From Spirochaetota bacterium (lineage in GTDB: Bacteria; Spirochaetota; UBA12135; COTS27; JAFLEE01), in the NCBI GenBank assembly GCA_017302015.1, contig JAFLEE010000001.1, forward strand, positions 109,361 through 173,360: 64,000 bases of DNA, read 5' to 3'. The notes beneath the pieces are model-generated. The model was not told where the DNA came from and made no database searches. It saw only the letters and a program-made list of their open reading frames with translations. This document shows, one piece after another, positions 25,168 to 35,167 of this stretch (position 1 is the stretch's first letter; each line of letters begins with the position of its first letter). Made by a program: the position numbers and the translations under genes.

Positions 25168-26802
25168 TCAGCGACCGAAAAAAAGCATGGTGCGGGCGAC
25201 TTCGGTGTTCCGGTCATCCCGTTGCGCTTGCGGGTACTTGTACTCCAGGACCCAGACGCCCGGCTCGAAGGCGTCGCGCAATTGGGCGGCGGGGATGTCC
25301 ACCGCGGACTGCGCCGGGGAGAGCACCCCGTCGAAGAGGCGCACGCGTCGCCCCCCGCGTAGCGGGGTGGCTTCCACCACCACCCGCTTGGATTCACTCA
25401 GGGCGATGGGCGATTCCAGGTGGAGCGACGGGGCAAGGGGCGAGAAAAAAACCGTCTTCCCCTTGGGACCCGCCGAAACCGGGGGCGCCTGGGGATTATC
25501 GATCACCCAGTCGAAACGCGTGAGACCCGGAGCGAGGGTAACACGGGCGACCACCGGCGCGCCGCCCCATTGCCGGGGGAGGAAATTCGTGAACGCGACC
25601 ACGGTACCGGTGACGAGGCCGCTCCAACGCGATTCTCCCGACACGTCGTTCGTGCGGACTCCCGCCGATGGCGAACTCGACATGCTGGGCCCCATGATTC
25701 GGGCCCCGGCCCACGCTTGCCCGTTGGAATCCACGGTGCGGACGGTCAGGGCATGGGTACCCAGCGGCGTGAGGGTGAACACCGAGGAGACATTCGAGTT
25801 GGTGGTGGCGAAGGCCGTCCCGGCGTCGGCCACGCCGTAGCCGCCCAGGGACCACGTGCCCACGTCGAGAGTGAGATTGGTCGTCCCCGAGGGGGGGAGG
25901 GCGATATATGGGCCGCCGCCCAGCTGCCAGAAGGCCTGATCGAAAGCCGAATAGCCGGGCTCGGTTTCCAGGGAAAGGACGAGGTCGAGGGGCGCGTTCG
26001 TCGCCGAAACCCGCGGCGTCCAGGAGAGGGTGGGGGCGGGCGGGCGCCAGGAGGCGCGATCGAGGATCTCGGCGGCCGTGAGCCCGTAATTCGTATAGAG
26101 GCGCACCTCGTCGACGAGGCCGTTGTAATTGGCGACGCCGCTGCGCATCCCGAGGGAAAAGGAGGCCGTATTGAACGCGGGATTCCACGATCCGGATGTT
26201 CGGCTGTTGAAGGCGCCGTCGACATAGAAAAGCACCGCGTTATTGGAGCAGAGCACGACCAGATGGTGCCATTGCCGATCGAGCAGGCGCGCCGAGGCCA
26301 CAGCCCCGGTATCGATGCCCGAGCTTCCCCGCGCGCTAAAGCGCGGATTGCCGGTATTGCTCTGGACCATGAGGTCGAACCCGCTGGCGGTGCCGCTGTA
26401 CTTCCCGAGCACGCCGGCATAGGGCCCCAGCACGTTGGAGTCGCCCTTCATCCAGAGTTCAAGAGTGAAGGGGGGCGAGACGTCGAAGCGCGCCGCATTG
26501 CCGCAATTCACCGATAGGCTCCCGTTCGTCCCCGGGAATTGGAGGGCGTTTCGGCAGAGGCCCCGGGCGGGGGCGATGCCCGTCGTCACGGTCGCCGTCG
26601 CCAGGCTGACGGCATCGACCGCCGTCGAACCCGAGCGTTCATCCAGGCGGTACCACGCCATGAGGTAATTGCTGGCTTGGGCGGATAGGAGGCCCGGAAT
26701 GAGGCAAAGCACCGCGAGGAACCCCGCCTGCGCCATACGAAGTCGGGGGAGGCGGAATGCTGAATATGGGCATGCGGCGGCTCGCCGACGGGGGACGATC
26801 AT
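25168..26802 (-). CDS. Secreted LamG (concanavalin A-like) domain protein
   Basis: 544 residues. The signal sequence contains MAQAGFLAVLCLIPGLLSA after a basic n-region. A LamG/laminin-G-like jelly roll spans about residues 50-245 (YRLDERSGSTAVDAV, FTLELWMKG, VDGAFNSRTSG, VDEVRLYTNYGLTAAEI). The rest is a set of beta-rich regions without a catalytic motif. The C-terminal region ends in WVLEYKYPQ, suggesting a surface-exposed binding or adhesive protein. The start ATG has AAGGA upstream. It is convergent with the GT2 operon. Confidence 0.72.
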   Translation of the reverse strand: MIVPRRRAAACPYSAFRLPRLRMAQAGFLAVLCLIPGLLSAQASNYLMAWYRLDERSGSTAVDAVSLATATVTTGIAPARGLCRNALQFPGTNGSLSVNCGNAARFDVSPPFTLELWMKGDSNVLGPYAGVLGKYSGTASGFDLMVQSNTGNPRFSARGSSGIDTGAVASARLLDRQWHHLVVLCSNNAVLFYVDGAFNSRTSGSWNPAFNTASFSLGMRSGVANYNGLVDEVRLYTNYGLTAAEILDRASWRPPAPTLSWTPRVSATNAPLDLVLSLETEPGYSAFDQAFWQLGGGPYIALPPSGTTNLTLDVGTWSLGGYGVADAGTAFATTNSNVSSVFTLTPLGTHALTVRTVDSNGQAWAGARIMGPSMSSSPSAGVRTNDVSGESRWSGLVTGTVVAFTNFLPRQWGGAPVVARVTLAPGLTRFDWVIDNPQAPPVSAGPKGKTVFFSPLAPSLHLESPIALSESKRVVVEATPLRGGRRVRLFDGVLSPAQSAVDIPAAQLRDAFEPGVWVLEYKYPQAQRDDRNTEVARTMLFFGR

Positions 26803-26882
26803 GGAGGATCCTTCCCACAATGATCCCCGATTCCGGCGACTTGCGCTTCAACCCTCGCGCACGGGTTCCTACAACGGAGAGG

Positions 26883-28097
26883 TCACGTTTTCCCCCGATC
26901 GGGGTCGCCCACATCGCCCTTTTCCTCCCGATAGCGCGTGGGGGAGACGCCATGGCGGCGCTGGAATAATTGGTTGAAGTGCTGGGCGCTGCGGAAGCCA
27001 ACTTCGATCCAGATCTCGGTGATGGGGCGGTGGGTGTGGGCGAGGTGCCAGGCGGCTTCGGAGAGCCGTTCGCCGAAGAGCCATTCGTTGAAATCTTGGG
27101 AGTAGAGCCTGCGGAATTTCTTCAGGAAATAGGGCCGACTGATGAGGAGCCGGGAGGCCAGGAGCGTGGCCAGATCGGGGGAGGCCAGGCGTTCCCGCAC
27201 CGATTGGGAGACCGCTTCGCGGAAGACCCGCTCTTCGCCGAGGGAGGGGTTCGACGCCGACCTCTGGGACGAGGCGCGCACCTGGAGGGGCGCCGGGATA
27301 AGGAGGCTCGTAAACGACCCCGGGCGCGAGCCCTCGAGGACCTCGTGGAGGGCCCAGACCGCCGAGGCGCCGACTCGGTAGAAATCGTTTTGGACGCTCG
27401 TCAGCCAATCGCGCCCGCTCCAGTCATCGAAGCCGACGATGGCGAAATCCCTCGGGATGGATAAGCCGCGCGACCCCGCCCACGCCGCGAAATCCAACGC
27501 CAGGGTATCGCTGGAAAACGCGATGGCATCGGGCCGCGCCTCCTCCAGGTAGCGCCCGTAGATCTCTCCCCGAAGCGGCTCTTCCATGCACCCCGGCTGG
27601 GTCCAAACCCTGCTGAGGGGTTCCTCGAGTTCCAGGCCATGGGCCCGCAAGCCCTCCCGATAGGAGCCCATACGCTTGAGGCCGACCGTGGAAGGCTGTT
27701 CCCCCGCGTGGAAAAAGCCGGGGCGCTTGCAACCCTGTTCCAGGAGATGGGAGGCCACCCGGGCCATGGCGCTCCCGTGGTCGGCCTCCACATTGCATTC
27801 CGAAGCGCCGCTACCGAGGAAAACGCAGGGGCGTTTCAGCCGCCAAGCTTCCCAAAACCCCCATTGATCCGGTAGGCGTTCGTTGGTGAGGCCCAGGGCG
27901 CCGACGAACCCCCCGGGATCGATGCCCGACTTCCATTGCCCCTCGACGAGGTAGGTGCACGCGTAGCCGAGCCGGGAGGCCGTGTCTTGGACCCCGCAGA
28001 ACATGCGGCCCAGATACTGGACCCAGATCTCGCCGACGCGGGTATCCCGTCCCCCCGTGTCGATGATGGCCAAGGCTCGATTCGACGATGCTTGCAT
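26883..28097 (-). CDS. XylR-like regulator (LacI-type sensor domain + AraC DNA-binding domain)
   Basis: 404 residues. Residues about 1-270 form a periplasmic-binding-protein-like ligand domain of LacI type (IAFSSDTLALDFAAWAGSRG, AIVGFDDW). The C-terminal 100 residues are an AraC helix-turn-helix pair (LATLLASRLLISRPYFLKKF ... GFRSAQHFNQLFQRRHGVSP). This domain order is that of E. coli XylR, which binds xylose. It likely senses a sugar and controls the nearby sulfatase or LamG genes. The start is the ATG at 28097, with a possible TTGCCT/GATATT promoter 17 bp spaced just upstream; a TTG at 28142 extends the frame but has no ribosome-binding site. Confidence 0.87.
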   Translation of the reverse strand: MQASSNRALAIIDTGGRDTRVGEIWVQYLGRMFCGVQDTASRLGYACTYLVEGQWKSGIDPGGFVGALGLTNERLPDQWGFWEAWRLKRPCVFLGSGASECNVEADHGSAMARVASHLLEQGCKRPGFFHAGEQPSTVGLKRMGSYREGLRAHGLELEEPLSRVWTQPGCMEEPLRGEIYGRYLEEARPDAIAFSSDTLALDFAAWAGSRGLSIPRDFAIVGFDDWSGRDWLTSVQNDFYRVGASAVWALHEVLEGSRPGSFTSLLIPAPLQVRASSQRSASNPSLGEERVFREAVSQSVRERLASPDLATLLASRLLISRPYFLKKFRRLYSQDFNEWLFGERLSEAAWHLAHTHRPITEIWIEVGFRSAQHFNQLFQRRHGVSPTRYREEKGDVGDPDRGKT

Positions 28098-28252
28098 GGT
28101 GCGCGGCGCCGCGAATATCGCATCGAGGCACCCGCGAGGCAAGGAGAGCTTCGGGGGCCCTTATTTTGGGAGAGGTCGAAGGCCCGCCGCCGGAAATTCG
28201 CGTTGAGCCAACCATCCACTCCCTCGACTTGGCGATCCCGCGGAAAATCCGA

Positions 28253-29911
28253 TCAATCCATCACCGGCCTGGCCTTCACCCCCGCCCGATCCGGCGATCC
28301 GACCCGGTCGAGCCAGGACACGAGCAGGCTCTTGTGCCACTCGGCTTGTTCCCGCCACTTGGCGCGATCCGGGCGGGTTCCGAGGAGATTATTCATCTCG
28401 TCGGGATCATCTTTTAGGTTCCAGAGGGCGTCCAGGGAGGGGGATCGCGGGTCGCCGGCGAATAGGAACTTGAAATCGCGGGTGCGGACCATGTAATTGG
28501 GGGAATGGCGATGGGGCCATTCGCTGACCGTGAAGACCCGCCGGGCCACCGCGTTCGGTTCGCGGTCGACGAGGCCCCGCAGACTTTCGCCCTGATGGGC
28601 CCCCGCCGGGCAGCCGAGGTAATCGAGGATCGTCGCATAAATGTCGAGGTGGCCCACCGGCTCGCCCACCACCGTCCCCGGGGGGATTTTCCACGGGAAA
28701 CGGGCCAGGAGCGGCACCCGCGAGGCCTCGTCGTAAAAGACCATCTTGGAGTACATGCCATGGGCTCCGAGCAGCTCCCCGTGGTCCGACGTGAAGACCA
28801 CCAGGGTATTTTCGGCGAGGCCCAGGCGGTCGAGGGTATCGAGGATGCGGCCGACCCAATCGTCCACCTCCTTCACCATCGCGTAATAATTGCTGATCAT
28901 GTACCCGATGAGGCCCGCATCGCGGTAACGCTCCATCGTTTTGGCCCGTTCGGCATAGGGCGAGTGGGTCATGGGGTCTGCTTGGCTCTTCGGGATGGGC
29001 ATTTCGGAAGGCGGATACATCCCGTAATAGGGTTCGCACACGACCATGGGGGGGTGGGGCGCGCCGAAGGAACCGGTGAGGGTGAAGGGGCCTCCGGCGA
29101 GGCGCTCCAGGGCTTCGCACACATTCCGTCCCACATGGGCCGTGGGGCTTAACTCCCGGGGAACGCGGAGCAGGCCGTACTCGCTGTCATCCTCATCGTC
29201 TTCGAGGCCTTCCCGCTTTCCCTTGGCGGCCTTGCGCTGCTCCCGTTTCTGTTCCCGGGACTCCCCGTTCCCCGCGCCATCGTTCGGGGGGGCATTCCCT
29301 TCGAGGGTGGTGCGCAGATCGAGGGGATCCGGACGGTAGGGGCACCCGGTATGGGCGTCGATGAACTCGCCCTTGGCGGGTTTGGGAATTTTGAAGCCGT
29401 TTTTCTCCAGGAAAGCGTTATAGGCTTTTTTTCCCTCGTCCATCGAAGCCCGGTTCGCGAAGCACGCCGCCCGCGCCTCGACGGTATGCCATTTGCCCCA
29501 ATACTCCGCCGCATCGCCCCGCTCGACGAGCCTCTCGTGGAAGGTTTTCAGCCCGAGCACCCCCTCGCCACCGGTCAGGGGCCGCTTCAATTGGCCATTT
29601 TGGCCGATGCCGGTGGCGCACAGGCTATGCCCCGTGAGGATCGTGGTTCGTGCGGGAACGCAGATGGGGCACGCCGAATAGGCCCGCTCGAACCGGACGC
29701 CCCCTGCCGCCAGTCGGTCGAGGTGGGGCGTCTTGAGCACCCCATTCCCCGCGCAGGAAAGGGCGGCCCCCTGCTGTTGGTCCGTCATCAAAAAGAGGAG
29801 ATTGGGTCTCCGAGCCTTTCCACCCGCCCCCGGCGCGCCGTTCGCCCCGAGGCGTGTAGCAAGGCCCGCCGCGCCGAGGATGCTACGGGAGAGGAAGGCC
29901 CTGCGGTCCAT
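28253..29911 (-). CDS. Sulfatase with probable Tat signal
   Basis: 552 residues. The N-terminus DRRAFLSRSILGAAGLA is a twin-arginine-like signal (R-R-x-F-L), consistent with folded export. The sulfatase domain has the metal site LLFLMTDQQ and the formylglycine motif C84-V-P-A-R within CPICVPARTTILTG. GKWHTVEARA and FTSDHGELLGAHG complete the active site. It hydrolyses sulfate esters of a carbohydrate after maturation of Cys84 by a sulfatase-maturating enzyme, which is not in the window. There is no ribosome-binding site, but TATATT lies 6 nt before the ATG. It lies upstream of the XylR-like regulator on the same strand. An insertion rich in Lys/Glu (about 228-255) is unusual. Confidence 0.9.
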   Translation of the reverse strand: MDRRAFLSRSILGAAGLATRLGANGAPGAGGKARRPNLLFLMTDQQQGAALSCAGNGVLKTPHLDRLAAGGVRFERAYSACPICVPARTTILTGHSLCATGIGQNGQLKRPLTGGEGVLGLKTFHERLVERGDAAEYWGKWHTVEARAACFANRASMDEGKKAYNAFLEKNGFKIPKPAKGEFIDAHTGCPYRPDPLDLRTTLEGNAPPNDGAGNGESREQKREQRKAAKGKREGLEDDEDDSEYGLLRVPRELSPTAHVGRNVCEALERLAGGPFTLTGSFGAPHPPMVVCEPYYGMYPPSEMPIPKSQADPMTHSPYAERAKTMERYRDAGLIGYMISNYYAMVKEVDDWVGRILDTLDRLGLAENTLVVFTSDHGELLGAHGMYSKMVFYDEASRVPLLARFPWKIPPGTVVGEPVGHLDIYATILDYLGCPAGAHQGESLRGLVDREPNAVARRVFTVSEWPHRHSPNYMVRTRDFKFLFAGDPRSPSLDALWNLKDDPDEMNNLLGTRPDRAKWREQAEWHKSLLVSWLDRVGSPDRAGVKARPVMD

Positions 29912-29917
29912 GCATCG

Positions 29918-29946
29918 AATATACCAATCCAACCCCCAGCCCGCAA
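29918..29946 (-). promoter_or_regulatory. Promoter of the Tat sulfatase, leaderless arrangement
   Basis: On the minus strand: TTGCGG (29941-29946), 17-bp spacer, TATATT (29918-29923), then 6 nt to the ATG at 29911. The predicted transcription start coincides with the start codon. Confidence 0.5.
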
Positions 29947-30063
29947 GGGTGGCCATTCCCTTTTATACCAACCCCTTGGTGCGGGATCCCAATGGACGCT
30001 TCCTCGAAAGAGGCGCCAAAGACAACGCGGTGGAGGGATGCCACGCCGAGATCTACCCGCCCT

Positions 30064-31218
30064 TCAAAGCGCCACGCCCTCCCCGCCCCGCTCCCGGCTC
30101 TTCATGGCCGCCTGGGTGATGCGCGTGGCGGCGAGGCCGTCTTCCGCATTGGGCGACCCCGGCTCTTTCCCGCTGCGGATGCAGGCCGCGAAATCTTCCA
30201 CGGCCTCGATCCACCCCTTATTCACCAGGTAATTCACGTTGGGCGCTTTTTGCCGGATGAAGAGGTCGCGCTCCTTCCAGGCCCGGGTGCCCTTCGCGCC
30301 ATCGGCCGCCAATTGGGCCTCTTCCCGCGTCGCCTCGTAGACCGCGCGGCGGAGTTCCTGCACCAGGGCCGAGCCGCCGCTTTTCACCAATTCGGCCCCC
30401 GTCACGTCGAAGGCCGGGTGGTAGCGCCCCCGAAAAGTGCGCCGGCGTTCCTCATCATCCAGGCCGTAGGTCACGAGTTCGGCGAACTCCTCCACGCACA
30501 GGGCCCCCTGGCCGCAGATGGCGTCGAGGCGCTCCTTCGGGTAGTCCACCGTGGCGTAGCCGCTGCTTTGGATGGTGGCGATGCACCCGCTGGCGAAGAC
30601 CAGGGTGAGGCTCTCGTCGTCGGGGCGGGAGGAGACGCAATGGACGCGCGTCACCTCGCTCTTGGTGAAGAAGCGGAGGATGTCGAAGATATGGCAGAGT
30701 TCGTGGACGATACGGTTGCCCGCCCCGTATTGGAGCCCCCAATTGAGGGAATACGAATCGCAGATGCGGTAGCCGAGGTTCATCGGCCCGCCATGGCGCC
30801 ACATGAGGTCGCGGGCCGCCACATACGCCGGCGCCAGGCGGCGGTTCATGCCGATGGCCACGCGCTTGCCGCTCTTTTTCTGCGCCTCGACCACCGAGCG
30901 GCATTCCGCCTCGGTCTCGGCCAGGGGCTTCTCCACGTAGACGTGCTTGCCCGCGGCGAGGGCCGCGAGGGTGAGGGGCACGTGGGATTCGGGCCGCGTG
31001 GCGATGAGCACCGCTTCGATCTCCGGGTCCTTCAGGACCTGCTGGAAGTCGGCTTCGCCCCGGGCGCCCGGGTACGCCGCCACCGCCTTGGCCAAGGTCG
31101 CCGCATCCCGGTCGCAGATCGTCCGCAAGGCGACCCCATCGGCCCGGGAAAGGTTGGGGAGATGCTGGGATTGGGCGATGCCGCCCGCGCCGATGATCGC
31201 GAATCCGACTGGTTTCAT
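30064..31218 (-). CDS. Gfo/Idh/MocA-family oxidoreductase
   Basis: 384 residues. Rossmann motif AIIGAGGIAQSQHLPNL (about 7-23), the EKP motif in VYVEKPLAETEAE (near 94) and GMNRRLAP. The C-terminal domain has HELCHIFDILRFF with the usual catalytic His region. It should be an NAD(P)-dependent sugar or inositol dehydrogenase. It differs clearly from the paralogue at 4409-5461. AAGGA lies 6 nt before the ATG. Upstream of the sulfatase on the same strand, but 150 bp away, so probably separately transcribed. Confidence 0.88.
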   Translation of the reverse strand: MKPVGFAIIGAGGIAQSQHLPNLSRADGVALRTICDRDAATLAKAVAAYPGARGEADFQQVLKDPEIEAVLIATRPESHVPLTLAALAAGKHVYVEKPLAETEAECRSVVEAQKKSGKRVAIGMNRRLAPAYVAARDLMWRHGGPMNLGYRICDSYSLNWGLQYGAGNRIVHELCHIFDILRFFTKSEVTRVHCVSSRPDDESLTLVFASGCIATIQSSGYATVDYPKERLDAICGQGALCVEEFAELVTYGLDDEERRRTFRGRYHPAFDVTGAELVKSGGSALVQELRRAVYEATREEAQLAADGAKGTRAWKERDLFIRQKAPNVNYLVNKGWIEAVEDFAACIRSGKEPGSPNAEDGLAATRITQAAMKSRERGGEGVAL

Positions 31219-31456
31219 GGGGAGTCCTTTCGTGGCCGTCTACCATAGGATAGACCGCCCGGAAGACCCCCGCCATTCAGGCAAAGCGCGAATGCCTACA
31301 GTGGATTGACGGTTGCGTCCCCCGGGTTAACGAGCGGACGTCTCCGCGCGGGCCGCGTCGGTGGACCGTATCGGCCGCCTTGCGAACCCATGGGAGGGCG
31401 TGAGCGACCCGTCCCCCATGGATTCACGTCCCCGGCGACGCCGCGGAAGAGCCTTG

Positions 31457-34400
31457 TTAGGGCAGCGTCAATTCAAAAAACGGCGTGGGCCCGTTCTTGA
31501 GCGCGGCCGTGTCGAGGCGTATCTTCACGACCCCGCCCTCCACCCTCACCCCCACCTCTTCGGTGGGGAGCCCGTCGAGGCCCAGGGCCGTCAGTTTCGC
31601 CGCGGATTTTTTCGTGCGGAGTTCCAGGTCCAGCACCCCGGTCTGCATGAGCACGGGCAGCACGCCCTGCTTGATGAGGGTCACCCGGTCATCGGAGGCC
31701 TCGAACCCCGTGTTGAGCGCGTCGGTGGAATAGACGAGCAGGATACGCCGGCTCTCGCCGAGGGATGCCCCATCCAGCGAACTGGCCGCGATGGCCGCGG
31801 CGGTCGACGTCTTGACCGAAGCGAGCGCTGCGAGTTTCGCGCTTTGCCCGGCCTTGAGGGCCGCCCCCTCGGTGCGGGGCGTCTTCACGAGGAGGGTCTC
31901 TTCCTGGGTCCGCATGGTGAGTTCCCCCGTGTCGGCTTGGAAGATCCCCTTGCTCCCGACGGAGAGGTTATCGGCGGCGAGCATGCCCTTCTGCTTCATG
32001 AGGGCGAGGACGCCGTCGATATCCTTCGCGGGGCTCCCCTCCACCACCGTGGCCGCGGCGTCCCCGACGATGATCGTACCCCCCGAGGCCGGGGTGATGC
32101 GCAGATCGGGCTTCGGGTAGGGCGGCAGGCCCGGGGGAAGCGCCTCGTCCCAGATCAGGCCGAAGCGCGTGATCAGCGATAGTTTGCTCTGGTCGCTGCT
32201 CATCACCCGGTTGAGGTTCCCGTCGTTCATGAGGAAGGCTCGGCTGAGCGACAAGCCCGTGGTGTGGGGGGAAGCGCTCACATCGCCGCGCAGATAGAGG
32301 AGCGCCGCGAGGGCCTGCCCGGCGCGCAGCACCGGGTCGCGGCCCACCATGAAATCGCGCAGGGGGTAGGCCTGCTTCTGGATGACCGGCTGGGTGTGGA
32401 TGGTGATCATCGAGAAGTCCTGGAGCGCCGAGTAGGCGGGGTAGACCAGGCCCTCTTCATGGCGCAATTTCCCCCAGAACCCCGCGCCGTACTCGGTGAC
32501 GCAAAGGGGCCGGTTCAAGTAGCGCGAGGAGGAGGCGATGCGCCAGTAGGTGGCCGCCGTCTGGAGGATGCCGTTCTGGGCCGTGCGCGAGCCGGGGTCG
32601 GTGTAGGCGCTCGGGTGGTTGTGGTACATGTGCATGAGCACGGCCGTGTTCTCGTTGCGCATGGCGTGGCCCCGGAAATTGGGCATCACGTCGAATTGCC
32701 CGGTGAGCCCCTTGAAGCCGATCTCCTTCAGCGTCTTCCGGAACCAGAGGATCATCTCGCGGCCCAGTTCGTAGACGAAGATATTGGCGTCGTTCCCCCG
32801 GGCGGTCTTCTCCCAGGTCAGGGCGCGGGAAAACTCGGCCGTCTCGAAGGCGTCGCCGCTGGGCAAGCCCGTCTTCCACGCCTCCCGAAGGGCCCCGTCG
32901 GAGCCGTACTTCGCCTTCAGGAACTCGCGCCAGCGCCGATTCGCCAGGGGCTTGAGGGAGGGATCCTCGAACATCTTCTGTTCCATGGGGATGTCCTGCT
33001 CGTTGAAGAAGGTCGCGAGCACCAGGGCGGGATCCTCGGCCAGCGTCAGCCCCGTGTACGGATTCCGGTGGGTCATGAGGAGCCGGGCCCCCCGTTCCCA
33101 GATGCCCCGGGACGCGGGATCCACGAGGAAGCGCTCCTTCATGAGTTGGCGCACCCCCTCGTCCCACGCCCCCTTCAACCAGACCTTATAGGCGGCGATG
33201 TCGATGTTGAGGTAGATCCCCTCCTTCTTCAGGCAATGGACGAAATAATCGAAGCGGTCGAGGTTGGTGGGATTGAAGGCGATCTCCGCCTCGGCCTTAT
33301 TGTCCTGGAGGAGCAGCTCCACGGATTGGAGGCGGACCATATTGTAGCCGCCCCGCTTGATCTGGGCGGCCAGGGCCTCGGTGTTCTTCTTCGTCTGGGC
33401 CTCGTCGGCCCCCAGGATCGGCGTCTCGAGGTAGCTCCAATAACTCGTGGAAAAGTAGCCGGAGGGGACGATGTTGAAAGCGTTGAAGCGGACCGGCGTT
33501 CCCGGGCGCTTCTCGAAGACGATGCGCCCCTGGGCGTCCGCGAGGGCCCGCCCGTATTTTCCCGCCGGGCCCGCCTCGATGAGCCCGCTGAAATCAAGGG
33601 CGCTCCCGGGGGCGATGACGACCCGGGAGAAGTCCGGGGCTTTCCATTCCGTCCCCGCCTTCACGGTGAACCGCGGCGGTGAGAATTCGACCCACTGGGA
33701 GGACAGGGTCGCGCCCACCACGATCCAGACCGCTTTGCCGTCCGTCTCGAAGGTGATCGCGTCGACGGCTTCGGGCTCGTCGGCGATCTTGAGCCGGGAG
33801 AGGAAGATGCCCACGGTGGCGGACTTGTTCGGCTTGCGCACCACGACGAGGCCGTTGGGCAGGTGCCCGGCGCTCCACCAATCGGCGATCTCTCGCCCGA
33901 TCTGGATCTCGTGCACGAGTTCCTTCCCGTTCTTGAGGCGGATCGTCACCGTGCCCACGCGGCCCTTGGGGGGTGTCCAGCACGAACTATGGAGCACATA
34001 GAGCCAGGACCCCTTGGCGCCCCCGCCCTCGAGGCGGAAGGACGCGAGCCCCGCGCCGCCGACGAGGTTTTCGCTCTTCATCGTGGCCACGGCGCGCCCG
34101 CGACGAAGCTCGGGGTCCACGATCTCGAACCGGATGCCTTGGAAATTCGTTCGGGCGACGTCGAAGCCCGAGAAATCGTTCTCGGAGCCCTGGTCGGACC
34201 AGCCCCCCTTCCCGTCCCCGGCCACCTCGTCGGCGAATCCCATATTGGCCACGGAGGCCAGCGAGAGGGGAACATCGGGGAACGCGGGGGGGGCCTGGAC
34301 GGTCGGGGCCGCCTTCCCGTCGAGGTTGGATGCCATGGCGAAATCCTCCGCATTGGGGAGTTTGGCGCTGAAGCGGATCGTCACGGGCTTCCCCTGGACG

Positions 34401-35011
34401 ACGGGGATATTCTGGGAGAGGGTGCCGTTATGCCAGGTCATGATGCAACGGCTGGCGCCCACGCCGCGCCCGCCCCGGTTCAAGAACACCGGCCCGCCCG
34501 CCGGGGTGCCATCCTTTGACCACGCGCTCCAGGAGGCGGGAGGAAACGCGCCGCTTTTTTCGAAATCGCCGTTGGCCACCGTCGAGCCCTCGGCGGCGAT
34601 ATTGTCGTAGAGCACATTGCGCCGCACGAGCCCGTCCTTCCCGGGAAGGTAGAGGCCCATGAGGTTGAGCGTCACGCTCCCCGATTTTTCCGGGACGAAG
34701 GTGAAGAAATAATTCGACCACACGTCGCACTCGAGGAGGAACTCGAAGGAGAGGCCCTGGTTGCGCTTCTCCATCGGGCCCCAGGTGAGGGTATTGGACC
34801 GCAAGCCCGGGCTAAAGGCCGTGGCCGCCATGGGGATGGCGTGGTCGAGGCCCATGATGTCGAGGCGACCCGTCGCCCGACGGAGCACCCCCTCCTGGGC
34901 GGCGGCGAAGGAGAAGAGCACGGCCCAAGCGGCGAGGAGAACCGGGAGCGCTAGGCAGCGCACCGGTCGCACGAGAATCTTGGACGAGGATGGGGATGGG
35001 ATGATCGACAT
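31457..35011 (-). CDS. Large secreted clan GH-A-like glycosidase (1184 residues)
   Basis: A signal peptide near residues 20-38 (LAAWAVLFSFAAA) is preceded by a long n-region. Then come a beta-sandwich segment (TFVPEKSGSVTLNLMG), a NGDFE-type carbohydrate-binding-like domain, further beta domains, and a TIM barrel from about residue 500. The barrel carries NEQD (near 671) and TEYG (near 840), a plausible acid/base and nucleophile pair of clan GH-A. The C-terminal 250 residues form beta-domains. The protein is clearly paralogous to the TAG-interrupted gene at 44293-47118 over the barrel and C-terminus. GGAGG 4 nt before the ATG. Substrate unknown. Confidence 0.8.
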   Translation of the reverse strand: MSIIPSPSSSKILVRPVRCLALPVLLAAWAVLFSFAAAQEGVLRRATGRLDIMGLDHAIPMAATAFSPGLRSNTLTWGPMEKRNQGLSFEFLLECDVWSNYFFTFVPEKSGSVTLNLMGLYLPGKDGLVRRNVLYDNIAAEGSTVANGDFEKSGAFPPASWSAWSKDGTPAGGPVFLNRGGRGVGASRCIMTWHNGTLSQNIPVVQGKPVTIRFSAKLPNAEDFAMASNLDGKAAPTVQAPPAFPDVPLSLASVANMGFADEVAGDGKGGWSDQGSENDFSGFDVARTNFQGIRFEIVDPELRRGRAVATMKSENLVGGAGLASFRLEGGGAKGSWLYVLHSSCWTPPKGRVGTVTIRLKNGKELVHEIQIGREIADWWSAGHLPNGLVVVRKPNKSATVGIFLSRLKIADEPEAVDAITFETDGKAVWIVVGATLSSQWVEFSPPRFTVKAGTEWKAPDFSRVVIAPGSALDFSGLIEAGPAGKYGRALADAQGRIVFEKRPGTPVRFNAFNIVPSGYFSTSYWSYLETPILGADEAQTKKNTEALAAQIKRGGYNMVRLQSVELLLQDNKAEAEIAFNPTNLDRFDYFVHCLKKEGIYLNIDIAAYKVWLKGAWDEGVRQLMKERFLVDPASRGIWERGARLLMTHRNPYTGLTLAEDPALVLATFFNEQDIPMEQKMFEDPSLKPLANRRWREFLKAKYGSDGALREAWKTGLPSGDAFETAEFSRALTWEKTARGNDANIFVYELGREMILWFRKTLKEIGFKGLTGQFDVMPNFRGHAMRNENTAVLMHMYHNHPSAYTDPGSRTAQNGILQTAATYWRIASSSRYLNRPLCVTEYGAGFWGKLRHEEGLVYPAYSALQDFSMITIHTQPVIQKQAYPLRDFMVGRDPVLRAGQALAALLYLRGDVSASPHTTGLSLSRAFLMNDGNLNRVMSSDQSKLSLITRFGLIWDEALPPGLPPYPKPDLRITPASGGTIIVGDAAATVVEGSPAKDIDGVLALMKQKGMLAADNLSVGSKGIFQADTGELTMRTQEETLLVKTPRTEGAALKAGQSAKLAALASVKTSTAAAIAASSLDGASLGESRRILLVYSTDALNTGFEASDDRVTLIKQGVLPVLMQTGVLDLELRTKKSAAKLTALGLDGLPTEEVGVRVEGGVVKIRLDTAALKNGPTPFFELTLP

Positions 35012-35069
35012 GTTTCCTCCACCGGGGCCATCCGGGCGTCTACCCGATCGCCTTCCGGGATCCGCTTCT

Positions 35070-35075
35070 ATTATA
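35070..35075 (-). promoter_or_regulatory. Perfect -10 box upstream of the 1184-residue glycosidase
   Basis: TATAAT on the minus strand, about 60 bp before the ATG at 35011. No good -35 is visible, so the promoter may need an activator. Confidence 0.4.
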
Positions 35076-35167
35076 CTGGCCGCGCCGCTGCCTCGACATG
35101 CAGGAAACGGAAGGGCCCATGCACAAAATGGAATCCTCGGCATCGAGGATCCTGGGCGCCGACCCCC

